The translations under genes and the position numbers were made by a program. The notes below the pieces were generated by a model that saw only the letters and a list, made by a program, of their open reading frames with translations, did not search any database and was not told the origin of the DNA. A stretch of DNA of 64,000 bases from JBGAWK01 sp044227665 (GTDB taxonomy: Bacteria; Bacteroidota; Bacteroidia; Chitinophagales; JADIYW01): NCBI GenBank assembly GCA_044227665.1, contig JBGAWK010000005.1, positions 1 to 64,000 on the forward strand, in the 5' to 3' direction. Positions 8,223-17,516 of this stretch are shown here, piece after piece (the first letter of the stretch is position 1; each line of letters begins with the position of its first letter).

Positions 8223-8984
8223 ATGCCTGAAAGTAATGCAAAACTGAGATTCAGTGACAGAGTAAAAGACTACATTTCGTATCGTCCAGGCTATCCAGAT
8301 GCAGCTATAGATTATATCTGTAAGAAAGCTGAATTAGAAAAAGGAATGTATGTAGCAGATTTCGGCTCAGGTACAGGCATTTCATCTAAGTATTTTGTAG
8401 ATAGAGGATTTACAGTATATGGCATAGAACCCAATACTTCTATGAGGAAGGCTTCTATTGATTACATTCCCGGCGCTAGATTTATGAGCCTTGAGGGCAC
8501 GGAACTTTTCTCTAGAATAGAAGCTAATACTATAAAATTGATAATTGCGGCACAAGCATTTCATTGGTTTGACCAGCAGGGATTTCGCAAAGAGTGCGAG
8601 AGGATACTCTTGCCAGAAGGATACGTGTGTCTAATGTGGAATGATAGAGAAGAGCAGGATGCCTTGCAAAAGAGATATTCTGCAATTATCGACGCATATA
8701 ATATTGACTATTATAAAATCCATCACCACCACATCACAGAGGATGTGATCACAGAATTTTTCTCTCCAAAAGGACATCAGAAAAGAACTTTTGTGAATAA
8801 ACAATTACTCGATTTACAAGGTCTGATAGGGAGATTGGCCTCTAGTTCCTATATGCCTAACCGGGGAGAAGAAAATTTTGAACTAATGGAAAACGCTGCT
8901 AAAGAATTATTTAATGAATTCCAAAAAGATGGAATCATTACATTTGCATATCAGACCAGAGTATATATTGGTCGCTTAAAATAA
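8223..8984 (+). CDS. SAM-dependent class I methyltransferase
   Basis: 253 aa. VADFGSGTGISS is motif I (the SAM-binding glycine-rich loop), GIEPNTSMRK carries the acidic residue that binds the ribose, and AQAFHWFD is the post-motif typical of methyltransferase type 11 proteins. These are widely annotated as class I methyltransferases of unknown target; small molecules are more common targets than DNA or protein in this subgroup, but that is inference. The gene ends 5 nt before eno in the same direction and probably shares its transcript. The preceding 225 bases form a divergent promoter region shared with the T9SS cargo hydrolase. Confidence 0.85.
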   Translation: MPESNAKLRFSDRVKDYISYRPGYPDAAIDYICKKAELEKGMYVADFGSGTGISSKYFVDRGFTVYGIEPNTSMRKASIDYIPGARFMSLEGTELFSRIEANTIKLIIAAQAFHWFDQQGFRKECERILLPEGYVCLMWNDREEQDALQKRYSAIIDAYNIDYYKIHHHHITEDVITEFFSPKGHQKRTFVNKQLLDLQGLIGRLASSSYMPNRGEENFELMENAAKELFNEFQKDGIITFAYQTRVYIGRLK

Positions 8985-8989
8985 TCAAA

Positions 8990-10273
8990 ATGAGCTACAT
9001 AGTACAAATCAACGGCAGACAGATTTTGGATTCTAGAGGGAATCCTACAGTAGAAGTGGATGTAAGGACAGAAAATGGATTTTTAGGGAGAGCTGCTGTG
9101 CCTTCGGGGGCTTCTACAGGGACTCATGAAGCTGTAGAATTACGCGATAATGGCAAGCATTATTTGGGAAAAGGAGTTGGCAAAGCCGTAGAGAATGTAA
9201 ATACGATTATAGCGGAAGAGTTGGTAGGACTTTCTGTTTTCGAACAGCGTGCGATAGATAGTATAATGTTAGAGTTAGATAACACAGAAAACAAAGCACA
9301 CTTAGGAGCTAATGCAATATTAGCAGTCTCAATGGCTGTTGCTAAAGCTGCAGCACAAGAGGCACGCCTACCTTTATATCGTTATATAGGAGGTACTAAT
9401 GCTTATACACTACCTATACCTATGATGAATATTCTTAATGGCGGTGCACATGCTGACAACAGCATAGATTTTCAGGAGTTTATGGTGATGCCAATTGGTG
9501 CGGATACCTTCTCGGAAGGCTTGCGCATGGGCGTAGAAATATTTCACCAGCTAAAGAAAGAATTAAAAGCCAAAGGGTATTCTACGAATGTAGGCGATGA
9601 GGGTGGTTTTGCCCCCAATATACAATCCAATGAAGAAGCTATAGAAATTGTATTGCAGGCAATAGAGAAAGCAGGATATAAAGCAGGAGACGAAGTATTT
9701 ATTGCTATGGATGCAGCCGCTTCTGAGTTTTATGATGTAGATAAAAAACAATATATCTTCAAAAAATCTGATAAGCGCATAGTATCTCCTGAGGAAATGG
9801 TAGCTTACTGGCAAAGTTGGACGGCAAAATATCCCATTATCTCTATAGAAGACGGCTTAGCAGAAGATGATTGGACAGGGTGGAATGCCCTTACCAAGGC
9901 TATTGGAAATAAGTGCCAGTTAGTAGGCGATGATTTATTTGTAACCAACGTAAAAAGATTACAACAAGGCATAGACAGCAATACCGCTAATGCCATACTC
10001 GTAAAAGTGAATCAGATAGGATCTCTCTCCGAGACTATAGATACTGTACAATTAGCTACACGAAGTAGATATAATAGCGTAATGAGTCATCGTAGCGGCG
10101 AAACGGAAGATGCTACCATCGCGGACTTGGCAGTAGCACTCAATACAGGACAGATAAAAACGGGCTCAGCATCACGCTCCGACCGTATGGCGAAGTATAA
10201 CCAATTATTGCGTATAGAAGAAGAATTAGGGGGAGATGCATACTACCCCGGCAGAGCATATAGATTTTTCTGA
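8990..10273 (+). CDS. eno: enolase (phosphopyruvate hydratase)
   Basis: 427 aa, the normal length. It converts 2-phosphoglycerate to phosphoenolpyruvate in glycolysis. The substrate loop SGASTGTHEAVELRD, the catalytic-base region NVGDEGGFAPN, the magnesium ligands in AMDAAASEFY, SIEDGLAEDDW and LVGDDLFVTN, the catalytic Lys in ILVKVNQIGSL and the signature SHRSGETED are all intact. It starts 5 nt after the methyltransferase stop, so it is probably co-transcribed. The ftsB-like gene follows after 68 nt and has its own -7-like box. Confidence 0.98.
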   Translation: MSYIVQINGRQILDSRGNPTVEVDVRTENGFLGRAAVPSGASTGTHEAVELRDNGKHYLGKGVGKAVENVNTIIAEELVGLSVFEQRAIDSIMLELDNTENKAHLGANAILAVSMAVAKAAAQEARLPLYRYIGGTNAYTLPIPMMNILNGGAHADNSIDFQEFMVMPIGADTFSEGLRMGVEIFHQLKKELKAKGYSTNVGDEGGFAPNIQSNEEAIEIVLQAIEKAGYKAGDEVFIAMDAAASEFYDVDKKQYIFKKSDKRIVSPEEMVAYWQSWTAKYPIISIEDGLAEDDWTGWNALTKAIGNKCQLVGDDLFVTNVKRLQQGIDSNTANAILVKVNQIGSLSETIDTVQLATRSRYNSVMSHRSGETEDATIADLAVALNTGQIKTGSASRSDRMAKYNQLLRIEEELGGDAYYPGRAYRFF

Positions 10274-10329
10274 TAAGGTTTTTCACAACTGTGCATAGTA
10301 GTTGCTGTTGGGATAGCCTTGCGAACAAT

Positions 10330-10337
10330 TATCTTTA
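10330..10337 (+). promoter_or_regulatory. -7-like promoter box of the FtsB-like gene
   Basis: TATCTTTA (one base off TAnnTTTG) lies 4 nt before the ATG at 10342, the same spacing as at lysS and lpxK. It suggests a leaderless transcript covering ftsB-like, deoC and possibly deoD. Confidence 0.45.
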
Positions 10338-10341
10338 AGCG

Positions 10342-10641
10342 ATGAATCAGTGGCTAGAAAAGATTCCTAATAGTTTAAAGAACAAGTATGTGCTTACACT
10401 CATCGTGTATTTGATATATCTTACATTTTTCGACTCAAATAATCTGGGCAACCAGTGGCAGTTATATTTGCAAAGTAAAAAACTTGACAAAGAAAAAAGT
10501 TTCTACACCCAAGAATTGGAAAAACTATATAGAGAGAAAGAAGAGCTTTTTTCTGACATGGCACATATAGAAAAATTCGCTAGAGAAAACTATTTTATGA
10601 AGCGTTCGGATGAACAAATTTATATTATTGAAGAGCAATGA
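10342..10641 (+). CDS. FtsB/DivIC-like septum formation initiator
   Basis: 99 aa. A short cytoplasmic tail, a single membrane segment (about residues 15-30, YVLTLIVYLIYLTFF) and a charged coiled coil (about 45-80, KLDKEKSFYTQELEKLYREK) lead to the ARENYFMKRSDEQIYII end. That end is typical of the FtsB/DivIC family, where a G/A-R-E-x-x-[FY] segment precedes the C-terminal tail. The family bridges FtsL and FtsQ in the divisome in the periplasm. Next to eno, as in many bacteria where eno-ftsB is conserved. The stop overlaps the deoC start by 4 nt (ATGA), indicating translational coupling. Confidence 0.85.
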   Translation: MNQWLEKIPNSLKNKYVLTLIVYLIYLTFFDSNNLGNQWQLYLQSKKLDKEKSFYTQELEKLYREKEELFSDMAHIEKFARENYFMKRSDEQIYIIEEQ

Positions 10642-11309
10642 AAAAGATTCCTTTAGAAAAATATATCGACCATACCTTGTTAAAAGCCACGGCTACAGAA
10701 AAGGATATTGAAAACCTTTGCAAAGAAGCAATTCAACATAACTTTTATGCAGTATGTGTAAATAGCAGTTATGTTTTACTATGTAAAAAACGATTAAATG
10801 ACTCACAAGTAAAGACCGCAGCAGTTGTAGGATTTCCCCTTGGTGCTATGCATACAGAAGCCAAAATCTTTGAAGCCGAACAAGCCATAAGGGAGGGTGC
10901 CGATGAGATAGACATGGTCATTAATGTAGGTATGCTGAAAAGTGGTAGAATTGAATATATTCAGGATGAAATATATAGAATAAAAAATGCTATAGGAGAT
11001 AAAGTATTGAAGGTCATCATAGAAACCTGCTATCTGTCACACGAAGAAAAAGAGATAGCCATACAAATGTGTGTGGATGCAGGGGCAGACTTTGTAAAAA
11101 CCTCCACAGGTTTTGGAACAGGAGGTGCTACGCTGGAAGATGTAAAGCTGATGAAAAAAATTGTAGGAGACAGAATAAGAATCAAAGCAAGTGGCGGCAT
11201 TAAAGATACAGCTACTGCTATGCAATATATTTCGGAAGGCATATCCCGTATAGGAACGAGCTCTGGTGTAGAAATTCTCAAAGGAGAAATTTCCGAAAAA
11301 TCATATTAA
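10638..11309 (+). CDS. deoC: deoxyribose-phosphate aldolase
   Basis: 223 aa, the usual length for the bacterial short form. It cleaves 2-deoxyribose-5-phosphate to glyceraldehyde-3-phosphate and acetaldehyde in deoxynucleoside salvage. The TIM-barrel class I aldolase shows DHTLLKA at the N-terminus, VVGFPLGA, DEIDMVINVG, KVIIETCYL, the Schiff-base lysine in DFVKTSTGFG and the second active-site lysine in RIKASGGI. Overlaps the ftsB-like gene by 4 nt and is followed 9 nt later by deoD. The pair forms a nucleoside catabolism module in which DeoD releases the base and DeoC consumes the sugar phosphate, although no phosphopentomutase is in the window. Confidence 0.96.
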   Translation: MKKIPLEKYIDHTLLKATATEKDIENLCKEAIQHNFYAVCVNSSYVLLCKKRLNDSQVKTAAVVGFPLGAMHTEAKIFEAEQAIREGADEIDMVINVGMLKSGRIEYIQDEIYRIKNAIGDKVLKVIIETCYLSHEEKEIAIQMCVDAGADFVKTSTGFGTGGATLEDVKLMKKIVGDRIRIKASGGIKDTATAMQYISEGISRIGTSSGVEILKGEISEKSY

Positions 11310-11318
11310 AAATAAAAG

Positions 11319-12017
11319 ATGAGTATCCATATCAATGCCAAAAAGGGCGACATAGCAGAAACCATATTGTTGCCAGGCGATCCCCTGCGTGCCAAGCACG
11401 TAGCAGAAACCTTTTTAGAAGATGCCTTTTGCTATAATGAAGTAAGGGGTATGTTGGGATATACGGGCTACTATCAGGGTAAGCGTGTATCGGTGCAAGG
11501 TACAGGGATGGGCATACCCTCCATTTCTATATATGTAAATGAGTTGATACGAGAATACCAGGTAAAAAACCTTATCAGAATAGGTACGGCAGGATCTTTC
11601 CAAGAGCATATTAAGATAAAAGATATTGTCATAGCATTAGCAGCAAGTACCACCTCTGCCGTGAACTGGAATCGCTTCAAAGGGTCAGACTATGCACCTA
11701 CTTGCGACTTTGATTTGCTCATGAAAGCCTATCATGCAGCTAAAGACTTAGGCGTAACAATAAAGGCGGGCAATGTATTATCTTCAGATGAATTTTACGA
11801 GGAAGACCCTTTGTTTTATGAATTGTGGGCAAAATTTGGAGTCCTATGCGTAGAAATGGAAACAGCAGCACTCTATACTATCGCAGCAAAATTCAGTGTC
11901 AAAGCACTGGGAATTTTTACTATAAGCGACAATCTTATTACTAAAGAATTTACAAGCGCCGAGGAGCGACAAAATACCTTCAACGAGATGGTAAGGGTAG
12001 CCCTTGGCACGCTATAA
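11319..12017 (+). CDS. deoD: purine-nucleoside phosphorylase, DeoD type
   Basis: 232 aa, matching the hexameric bacterial PNP. It phosphorolyses purine (deoxy)nucleosides to base plus (deoxy)ribose-1-phosphate. Seen: LPGDPLRAK near the N-terminus (phosphate site), NEVRGMLGYTGYYQGKRVSV, GTGMGIPS, IRIGTAGSF, the ribose-binding CVEMETAALY and the late ISDNLIT containing the catalytic Asp. Directly downstream of deoC with a 9-nt gap and no promoter box between them, so the two are one operon. lysS follows after 70 nt under its own promoter. Confidence 0.96.
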   Translation: MSIHINAKKGDIAETILLPGDPLRAKHVAETFLEDAFCYNEVRGMLGYTGYYQGKRVSVQGTGMGIPSISIYVNELIREYQVKNLIRIGTAGSFQEHIKIKDIVIALAASTTSAVNWNRFKGSDYAPTCDFDLLMKAYHAAKDLGVTIKAGNVLSSDEFYEEDPLFYELWAKFGVLCVEMETAALYTIAAKFSVKALGIFTISDNLITKEFTSAEERQNTFNEMVRVALGTL

Positions 12018-12075
12018 ACCGAAAAATTAAATATCCTTTAGCATTGTCACGACACCCACCGTCAATGTAAATACC

Positions 12076-12083
12076 TATTTTTG
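12076..12083 (+). promoter_or_regulatory. -7 promoter box of lysS
   Basis: TATTTTTG, a perfect TAnnTTTG, ends 4 nt before the lysS ATG at 12088. Transcription would begin essentially at the start codon. Confidence 0.6.
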
Positions 12084-12087
12084 TACC

Positions 12088-13596
12088 ATGCAAAATAATC
12101 TAAGCGAGCAAGAACAGATACGTAGAGAGAAACTACAGAAAATTATAGACTTGGGCATAGACCCTTATCCAGCATCCTTATATCCCGTAGATGCTTATAG
12201 CAATATCCTTAAAGACAATTATGAAGAAGGGAAGCAGGTGTCTATTGCCGGTAGAATTATGAGCATACGCATTATGGGGAAGGCTTCCTTTGCCCTAGTA
12301 CAAGATAGCGAAGGAAAGCTACAGGTATATATTTCTCGTGATGATATATGTCCCACAGAAGACAAAACTTTGTACAATGAAGTATTCAAAAAACTATTGG
12401 ATATCGGCGACTTTGTCGGACTGAAAGGGTATATGTTCAAAACCCAGACGGGCGAAACTACACTCCACGCCACAGAACTTACCCTGTTGGCGAAGTCCCT
12501 GCGTCCATTGCCCATCGTGAAGACAGATGCAGAGGGACACGTCCATGATGCCTTTGCCGATATAGAGATGCGTTATCGTCAGCGCTATGTGGACTTGGTG
12601 GTAAATACACACGTAAAGGAGACCTTTGTAAAACGCAGCAAGATGATTCATGCGATTAGAGCATTTCTCAATGAGAGAGGCGCCCTAGAGGTAGATACTC
12701 CCGTCTTACAGAGCATTCCAGGTGGAGCAGCGGCACGTCCTTTTATCACACACCATAATACCTTAGACATGCCCTTATACCTTCGCATTGCCAACGAACT
12801 ATACCTCAAAAGGCTTATCGTAGGGGGCTTCGATTGGGTGTATGAATTCAGCAGAAACTTCCGTAACGAAGGCATGGATCGCACCCACAATCCCGAATTT
12901 ACAGTACTGGAATTTTATGTGGCATATAAAGACTATTTCTGGATGATGGACACTACTGAGCAAATGCTAGAGAAAGCCTGCTTCGCTACAAATGGTGCTA
13001 CAGAAATTCAGGTAGGAGGTAATACTATAAACTTCAAAGCACCATATAAAAGAATAAGTATCTCTGATGCCATCCTAGAGCATACAGGCATAGACATTAC
13101 AGGTATGGATGAAGAAACCTTACGTCACGTGTGTGTGCAACTGCATATTCATACTGATAAGAGTATGGGTAAGGGCAAACTAATAGATGAGATTTTTAGC
13201 GAAAAATGTGAACCTCACTATATACAGCCTACGTTCATCATGGATTATCCCGTAGAGATGAGTCCGCTTACCAAAAAACATCGCAGCAAGGAAGGCCTAG
13301 TAGAGCGATTTGAATTGATGGTAAACGGCAAGGAAATAGCAAATGCCTATACGGAACTCAACGACCCCATAGACCAAAGACAGCGGTTTGAAGAGCAACT
13401 CGCTCTACAGCAACGTGGCGACGATGAGGCTATGTTTATAGACCACGACTTCTTGCGCGCTATGGAGTATGGGATGCCTCCTACCTCCGGCATAGGATTT
13501 GGCATAGACAGACTTGCAATGTTGTTCACCAATCAGACTACCATACAAGAAGTATTGTTCTTCCCGCAAATGCGTCCAGAGAAGACGGAAGAGTAG
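12088..13596 (+). CDS. lysS: lysyl-tRNA synthetase, class II
   Basis: 502 aa. The N-terminal OB-fold anticodon-binding domain (about residues 50-155) contains VSIAGRIMSIRIMGKASF. The class II catalytic core follows with motif 1 (FLNERGALEVDTPVLQSIPGGAAARPF), motif 2 (FRNEGMDRTHNPEFT) and motif 3 (GIGFGIDRLAML). It charges tRNA-Lys in the cytoplasm. The C-terminus is the compact form without an added domain. The ATG is placed by the -7 box only 4 nt upstream. ileS follows in the same direction after a 125-nt gap with its own promoter. Confidence 0.98.
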   Translation: MQNNLSEQEQIRREKLQKIIDLGIDPYPASLYPVDAYSNILKDNYEEGKQVSIAGRIMSIRIMGKASFALVQDSEGKLQVYISRDDICPTEDKTLYNEVFKKLLDIGDFVGLKGYMFKTQTGETTLHATELTLLAKSLRPLPIVKTDAEGHVHDAFADIEMRYRQRYVDLVVNTHVKETFVKRSKMIHAIRAFLNERGALEVDTPVLQSIPGGAAARPFITHHNTLDMPLYLRIANELYLKRLIVGGFDWVYEFSRNFRNEGMDRTHNPEFTVLEFYVAYKDYFWMMDTTEQMLEKACFATNGATEIQVGGNTINFKAPYKRISISDAILEHTGIDITGMDEETLRHVCVQLHIHTDKSMGKGKLIDEIFSEKCEPHYIQPTFIMDYPVEMSPLTKKHRSKEGLVERFELMVNGKEIANAYTELNDPIDQRQRFEEQLALQQRGDDEAMFIDHDFLRAMEYGMPPTSGIGFGIDRLAMLFTNQTTIQEVLFFPQMRPEKTEE

Positions 13597-13693
13597 GACG
13601 CTTCCCCCCTCCTAGAATCTCAGTGACGCAATACAGAGCTGTTATATTTATGATAAGCTAAATACTTCTATATCAATACTGATAAGTATGTTT

Positions 13694-13701
13694 TATTTTT
13701 G
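13694..13701 (+). promoter_or_regulatory. -7 promoter box of the ileS operon
   Basis: TATTTTTG, a perfect TAnnTTTG, lies 20 nt before the ileS ATG, leaving a leader of about 14 nt. It probably drives ileS, the DksA-like gene, lspA and the ABC ATPase, which follow at gaps of 2-25 nt. Confidence 0.5.
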
Positions 13702-13721
13702 CAAAAAAATATAAAAGGCCA

Positions 13722-16700
13722 ATGAGTCTTTCCTCAAAAACATATAAAGAATACAAACAACTGAGCCTCCCAGAAATAGAGAAGGAGATATTGCAATATT
13801 GGGATAAGGACAAAACTTTTGAGAAAAGCATTACCATGCGTCCCGATGCACCAGAGTATGTTTTCTTTGAAGGCCCTCCTTCTGCCAATGGACTGCCAGG
13901 CATACATCACATGATGGCGCGCACCATCAAAGATATTTTTTGTAGATACAAGACCATAAGAGGATATAAAGTAGAGCGCAAAGCCGGCTGGGATACGCAC
14001 GGTCTCCCCATAGAGTTGGGCGTAGAAAAAGAATTGGGTATCACCAAAGAAGACATAGGCAAGAAGATAAGCGTACAAGAGTATAACGATGCCTGTAAAA
14101 AAGCCGTTATGCGCTACACAGATATTTGGAATGACCTTACCGTGAAGATGGGCTACTGGGTGGACTTAAAGAATCCCTACATCACCTACGAGCCTAAATA
14201 TATGGAAACGGTATGGTGGCTTCTCAAGCAGATGTATGACAAAGGATTGTTGTACAAAGGGTATACCATACAGCCCTATTCTCCGAAGGCAGGGACAGGA
14301 CTTAGCAGCCATGAGCTTAACCAGCCAGGAACATATAGGGATGTTTCAGATACTACTATAGTGGCTCAATTCAAAGTACGCAAAGACCAAGAAAGTGTAC
14401 TGAATGTGCTTTCTGGAGATGTATATATGCTGGCATGGACTACCACCCCTTGGACATTGCCTTCTAATACCGCACTTACCGTAGGCGCAGATATTACCTA
14501 CGTAGCCATAAGAACTTTCAATGCCTATACCTTCAAACCTATAACGGTCGTATTAGCGCAAGCACTCGTAGAAAAAATATTTGGCAAGCATTATTTCCAG
14601 AGCGATAATGAAAGCGACTTCCACGATTTCACCGAAGGCAACAAGAATATCCCTTACCAAATTTTAGGCAACTATAAAGGCAGCCAATTGATAGGCACTC
14701 GCTATGAGCAACTTTTGCCGTGGGCTATTCCCTATCAGGATGCAGATAAGGCCTTCCAAATCATAGACGGGGACTTTGTGACCACCGAAGATGGTACAGG
14801 TATAGTACATACAGCTCCTACTTTTGGTGCTGACGATGCCAAAGTCGCAAAGGCTCATGGTGTACCACCCATGTTGGTCTTGGATAAGAATGATAATCCT
14901 GTTCCACTTGTAGATTTACAAGGAAGGTTTATAAACTCATTACCTGCTGGATTTGGAGGTAAATATGTTAAAAATGAATACTATAATGAAGGCACTGCTC
15001 CCGAAAAATCGGTAGATGTGGAGATAGCCATACTCCTCAAAGAACAGAATGCCGCCTTCAAGGTAGAAAAATATGTACACCCCTATCCTCACTGCTGGCG
15101 TACCGACAAGCCCGTACTATACTATCCATTAGATTCGTGGTTTGTGAAAGTTACAGCCTGCAAGGAAAGGTTGGTGGCGCTCAATAAGACCATCAACTGG
15201 AAGCCCAAGGCTACAGGCGAAGGTCGCTTCGGAAATTGGTTGGAAAATGCCAACGACTGGAATCTCTCACGCTCCCGATACTGGGGCATTCCTTTGCCCA
15301 TCTGGCGTACCGAAGATGGTAAAGAGGAAGTAATCATAGGCACCATCGCCGAATTATTTATAGCCATAGAGAAATCCGTAGGGAAGGGCTATATGCCTGC
15401 AAACCCTTATGCCGGATTTGTGCCCGAAAATATGTCGGACGACAATTATGCAAAAGTAGATTTGCACAAACATATCGTAGATAATATATATTTAGTATCC
15501 GCCTCCGGCAAAAAAATGTACCGCGAATCCGACCTTATAGATGTATGGTTCGATTCTGGAGCTATGCCCTATGCACAATGGCACTATCCTTTCGAAAACA
15601 AAGATACCGTGGAGCGATATTTAGCTCCTGCGGATTTTATTGCCGAAGGTGTAGATCAGACCCGTGGTTGGTTCTATACGCTACATGCTATTTCCACATT
15701 GGTTTTCGATAAGATAGCATACAAAAATGTAGTCTCTAATGGATTAGTATTGGATAAAAATGGCAACAAAATGTCTAAACGTTTAGGCAATGCTGTAGAT
15801 CCATTCGATACTATCACCAAATATGGCGCAGACGCCACACGCTGGTATATGATTAGCAATGCTCAGCCCTGGGACAATCTCAAGTTTGATACCGATGGCA
15901 TAGAGGAAGTACAGCGCAAATTTTTTGGCACGCTCTATAATACCTATAACTTTTTTTCCATATATGCCAACCTAGACGGCTTTGTATACCACAAAGACTC
16001 CGCTCTTGCAGTTGCCGATAGACCTGAAATAGACAGATGGGTGACATCTAAGCTTCAGAGCCTTACTCAGGACATGTGTAATGCCTATGAAGAATATGAG
16101 CCTACACGTGCAGCGAGACTGTTAGAAGATTTTGTGAGCGAGCATCTGTCCAATTGGCACGTGCGTCTCTCACGGAGGAGGTTCTGGGACACCGATGCCT
16201 CACCAGAGAAAAAAGCAGCTTTTGAAACATTATACGAGTGCCTAAGTCGTGTAGCCCAGTTGATGAGCCCCATAGCTCCTTTTTTTGCCGACTGGCTATA
16301 CCAAAATCTACATGGAGATAAGGAGTCTGTACATCTTCATACCTTCCATACCATAGAAACAGATGCCGTAGATGTATCGCTAGAGACTCGTATGCAGATG
16401 GCGCAAGATATATGTTCTTTGATATTATCGCTGCGCAAAAAAACTAAATTGAAAGTGCGGCAGCCACTACAAAAAGTACTCATCCCGGTATTAGACGCAC
16501 AGTATAAGGAGAATGTGATGTCCGTAGAGGATCTCATTCTTTCTGAGACCAATATCAAGGAAGTAATGTATGTAGAAGATGCTTCCGGTATCATAAAAAA
16601 AAGGGTGAAGCCCAACTTTAAGATGCTGGGGAAAAAGCTGGGACCAAACATGAAGGTCGTGGGCGAGGCTATAGCTGCTATGGATGCCACTCAGATAAAA

Positions 16701-17117
16701 AATTTGGAAATACAAAAAACTATTACACTCCATGTAGTAGGGCAGGATTTTGAGATAGCACTAGAAGAAGTAGAAATATTTTCTGACGATATAGAGGGAT
16801 GGCAGGTGGCTGGCGATGCCAACCATACGATAGCATTGGACATTACTATTTCAGAAGCCTTGCGACATGAAGGCTATGCCAGAGAGCTTATCAACAAAGT
16901 TCAAAATTATCGTAAAGAACAGAACTTCGAAGTATCTGACAGGATATCTATAGAGATACAGAAGCATACCGCCATGCAACATACACTGGCAAAATACCGC
17001 CATTATATATGTGAAGAAACTCTAGCCAAGGATATTATAGAAAAGGAGTATCTTCCCAGCGCAATTATGTACGACATCAATGATGTAGAGATATTTTTAA
17101 CCATTCAAAAACTATAA
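13722..17117 (+). CDS. ileS: isoleucyl-tRNA synthetase, eukaryote-like type 2, with a GIHH signature
   Basis: 1131 aa, the length of type 2 (eukaryote-like) IleRS, against about 930 for type 1. It charges tRNA-Ile and edits mischarged valine. Seen: FFEGPPSANG followed by LPGIHHMMARTIKD at the HIGH position, GWDTHGLPIELGVEK, an editing domain with LAWTTTPWTLPSNTAL and GTGIVHTAPTFGADD, DVWFDSGAMPYAQWHYPF, DQTRGWFYTLHAIS and the KMSKR loop NKMSKRLGNAVDP. A long helical and C-terminal extension follows. The first and third positions of HIGH are exchanged (His to Gly, Gly to His). I recall that bacterial type 2 enzymes with this GxHH variant are highly resistant to mupirocin. The DksA-like gene follows after 2 nt. 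Confidence 0.96.
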   Translation: MSLSSKTYKEYKQLSLPEIEKEILQYWDKDKTFEKSITMRPDAPEYVFFEGPPSANGLPGIHHMMARTIKDIFCRYKTIRGYKVERKAGWDTHGLPIELGVEKELGITKEDIGKKISVQEYNDACKKAVMRYTDIWNDLTVKMGYWVDLKNPYITYEPKYMETVWWLLKQMYDKGLLYKGYTIQPYSPKAGTGLSSHELNQPGTYRDVSDTTIVAQFKVRKDQESVLNVLSGDVYMLAWTTTPWTLPSNTALTVGADITYVAIRTFNAYTFKPITVVLAQALVEKIFGKHYFQSDNESDFHDFTEGNKNIPYQILGNYKGSQLIGTRYEQLLPWAIPYQDADKAFQIIDGDFVTTEDGTGIVHTAPTFGADDAKVAKAHGVPPMLVLDKNDNPVPLVDLQGRFINSLPAGFGGKYVKNEYYNEGTAPEKSVDVEIAILLKEQNAAFKVEKYVHPYPHCWRTDKPVLYYPLDSWFVKVTACKERLVALNKTINWKPKATGEGRFGNWLENANDWNLSRSRYWGIPLPIWRTEDGKEEVIIGTIAELFIAIEKSVGKGYMPANPYAGFVPENMSDDNYAKVDLHKHIVDNIYLVSASGKKMYRESDLIDVWFDSGAMPYAQWHYPFENKDTVERYLAPADFIAEGVDQTRGWFYTLHAISTLVFDKIAYKNVVSNGLVLDKNGNKMSKRLGNAVDPFDTITKYGADATRWYMISNAQPWDNLKFDTDGIEEVQRKFFGTLYNTYNFFSIYANLDGFVYHKDSALAVADRPEIDRWVTSKLQSLTQDMCNAYEEYEPTRAARLLEDFVSEHLSNWHVRLSRRRFWDTDASPEKKAAFETLYECLSRVAQLMSPIAPFFADWLYQNLHGDKESVHLHTFHTIETDAVDVSLETRMQMAQDICSLILSLRKKTKLKVRQPLQKVLIPVLDAQYKENVMSVEDLILSETNIKEVMYVEDASGIIKKRVKPNFKMLGKKLGPNMKVVGEAIAAMDATQIKNLEIQKTITLHVVGQDFEIALEEVEIFSDDIEGWQVAGDANHTIALDITISEALRHEGYARELINKVQNYRKEQNFEVSDRISIEIQKHTAMQHTLAKYRHYICEETLAKDIIEKEYLPSAIMYDINDVEIFLTIQKL

Positions 17118-17119
17118 TC

Positions 17120-17491
17120 ATGTCAGAAAAAGATATAGTAAGATATAGTGATACGGACTTACAGGAGTTCAAGGAACTCATATTAAGTAAGATTGCAGAT
17201 ATTAAAAATGAAATGAAATTCTACGATGAGGAGATTAAGACGGCGAACTCTTCCGAGAATAAGTTTAATAATCTTGAAGATGGAAGCCTCACTTTGGAGC
17301 GCGAAAGTATGAATCAAACACTGGCACGCCTTCAGAAATTACAGCAGCACATGGAGTATGCGCTGATGCGTATAGAAAACAAGACCTATGGTATCTGTAG
17401 AGAGACAGGCAAGCTGATACCTAAGGAAAGATTGCTGGCTGTACCTCATGCCACCTTGAGCGTGGAGGCAAAAAACAATAGCAAAAGATAA
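17120..17491 (+). CDS. TraR/DksA-family protein without a zinc finger
   Basis: 123 aa. An N-terminal coiled coil (about residues 10-85) is followed by the DksA C-terminal segment as ENKTYGICRETGKLIPKERLLAVPHAT. Canonical DksA has a four-cysteine zinc finger here; only one Cys (GIC) remains, so zinc binding is unlikely. The same pattern occurs, as I recall, across Bacteroidota. DksA binds the secondary channel of RNA polymerase with ppGpp and retunes transcription; a similar role is inferred. It starts 2 nt after ileS and lspA begins 25 nt later, an ileS-dksA-lspA order common in this phylum. Confidence 0.88.
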   Translation: MSEKDIVRYSDTDLQEFKELILSKIADIKNEMKFYDEEIKTANSSENKFNNLEDGSLTLERESMNQTLARLQKLQQHMEYALMRIENKTYGICRETGKLIPKERLLAVPHATLSVEAKNNSKR

Positions 17492-17516
17492 TACCCGATA
17501 AGGCAAAATACTTTCT

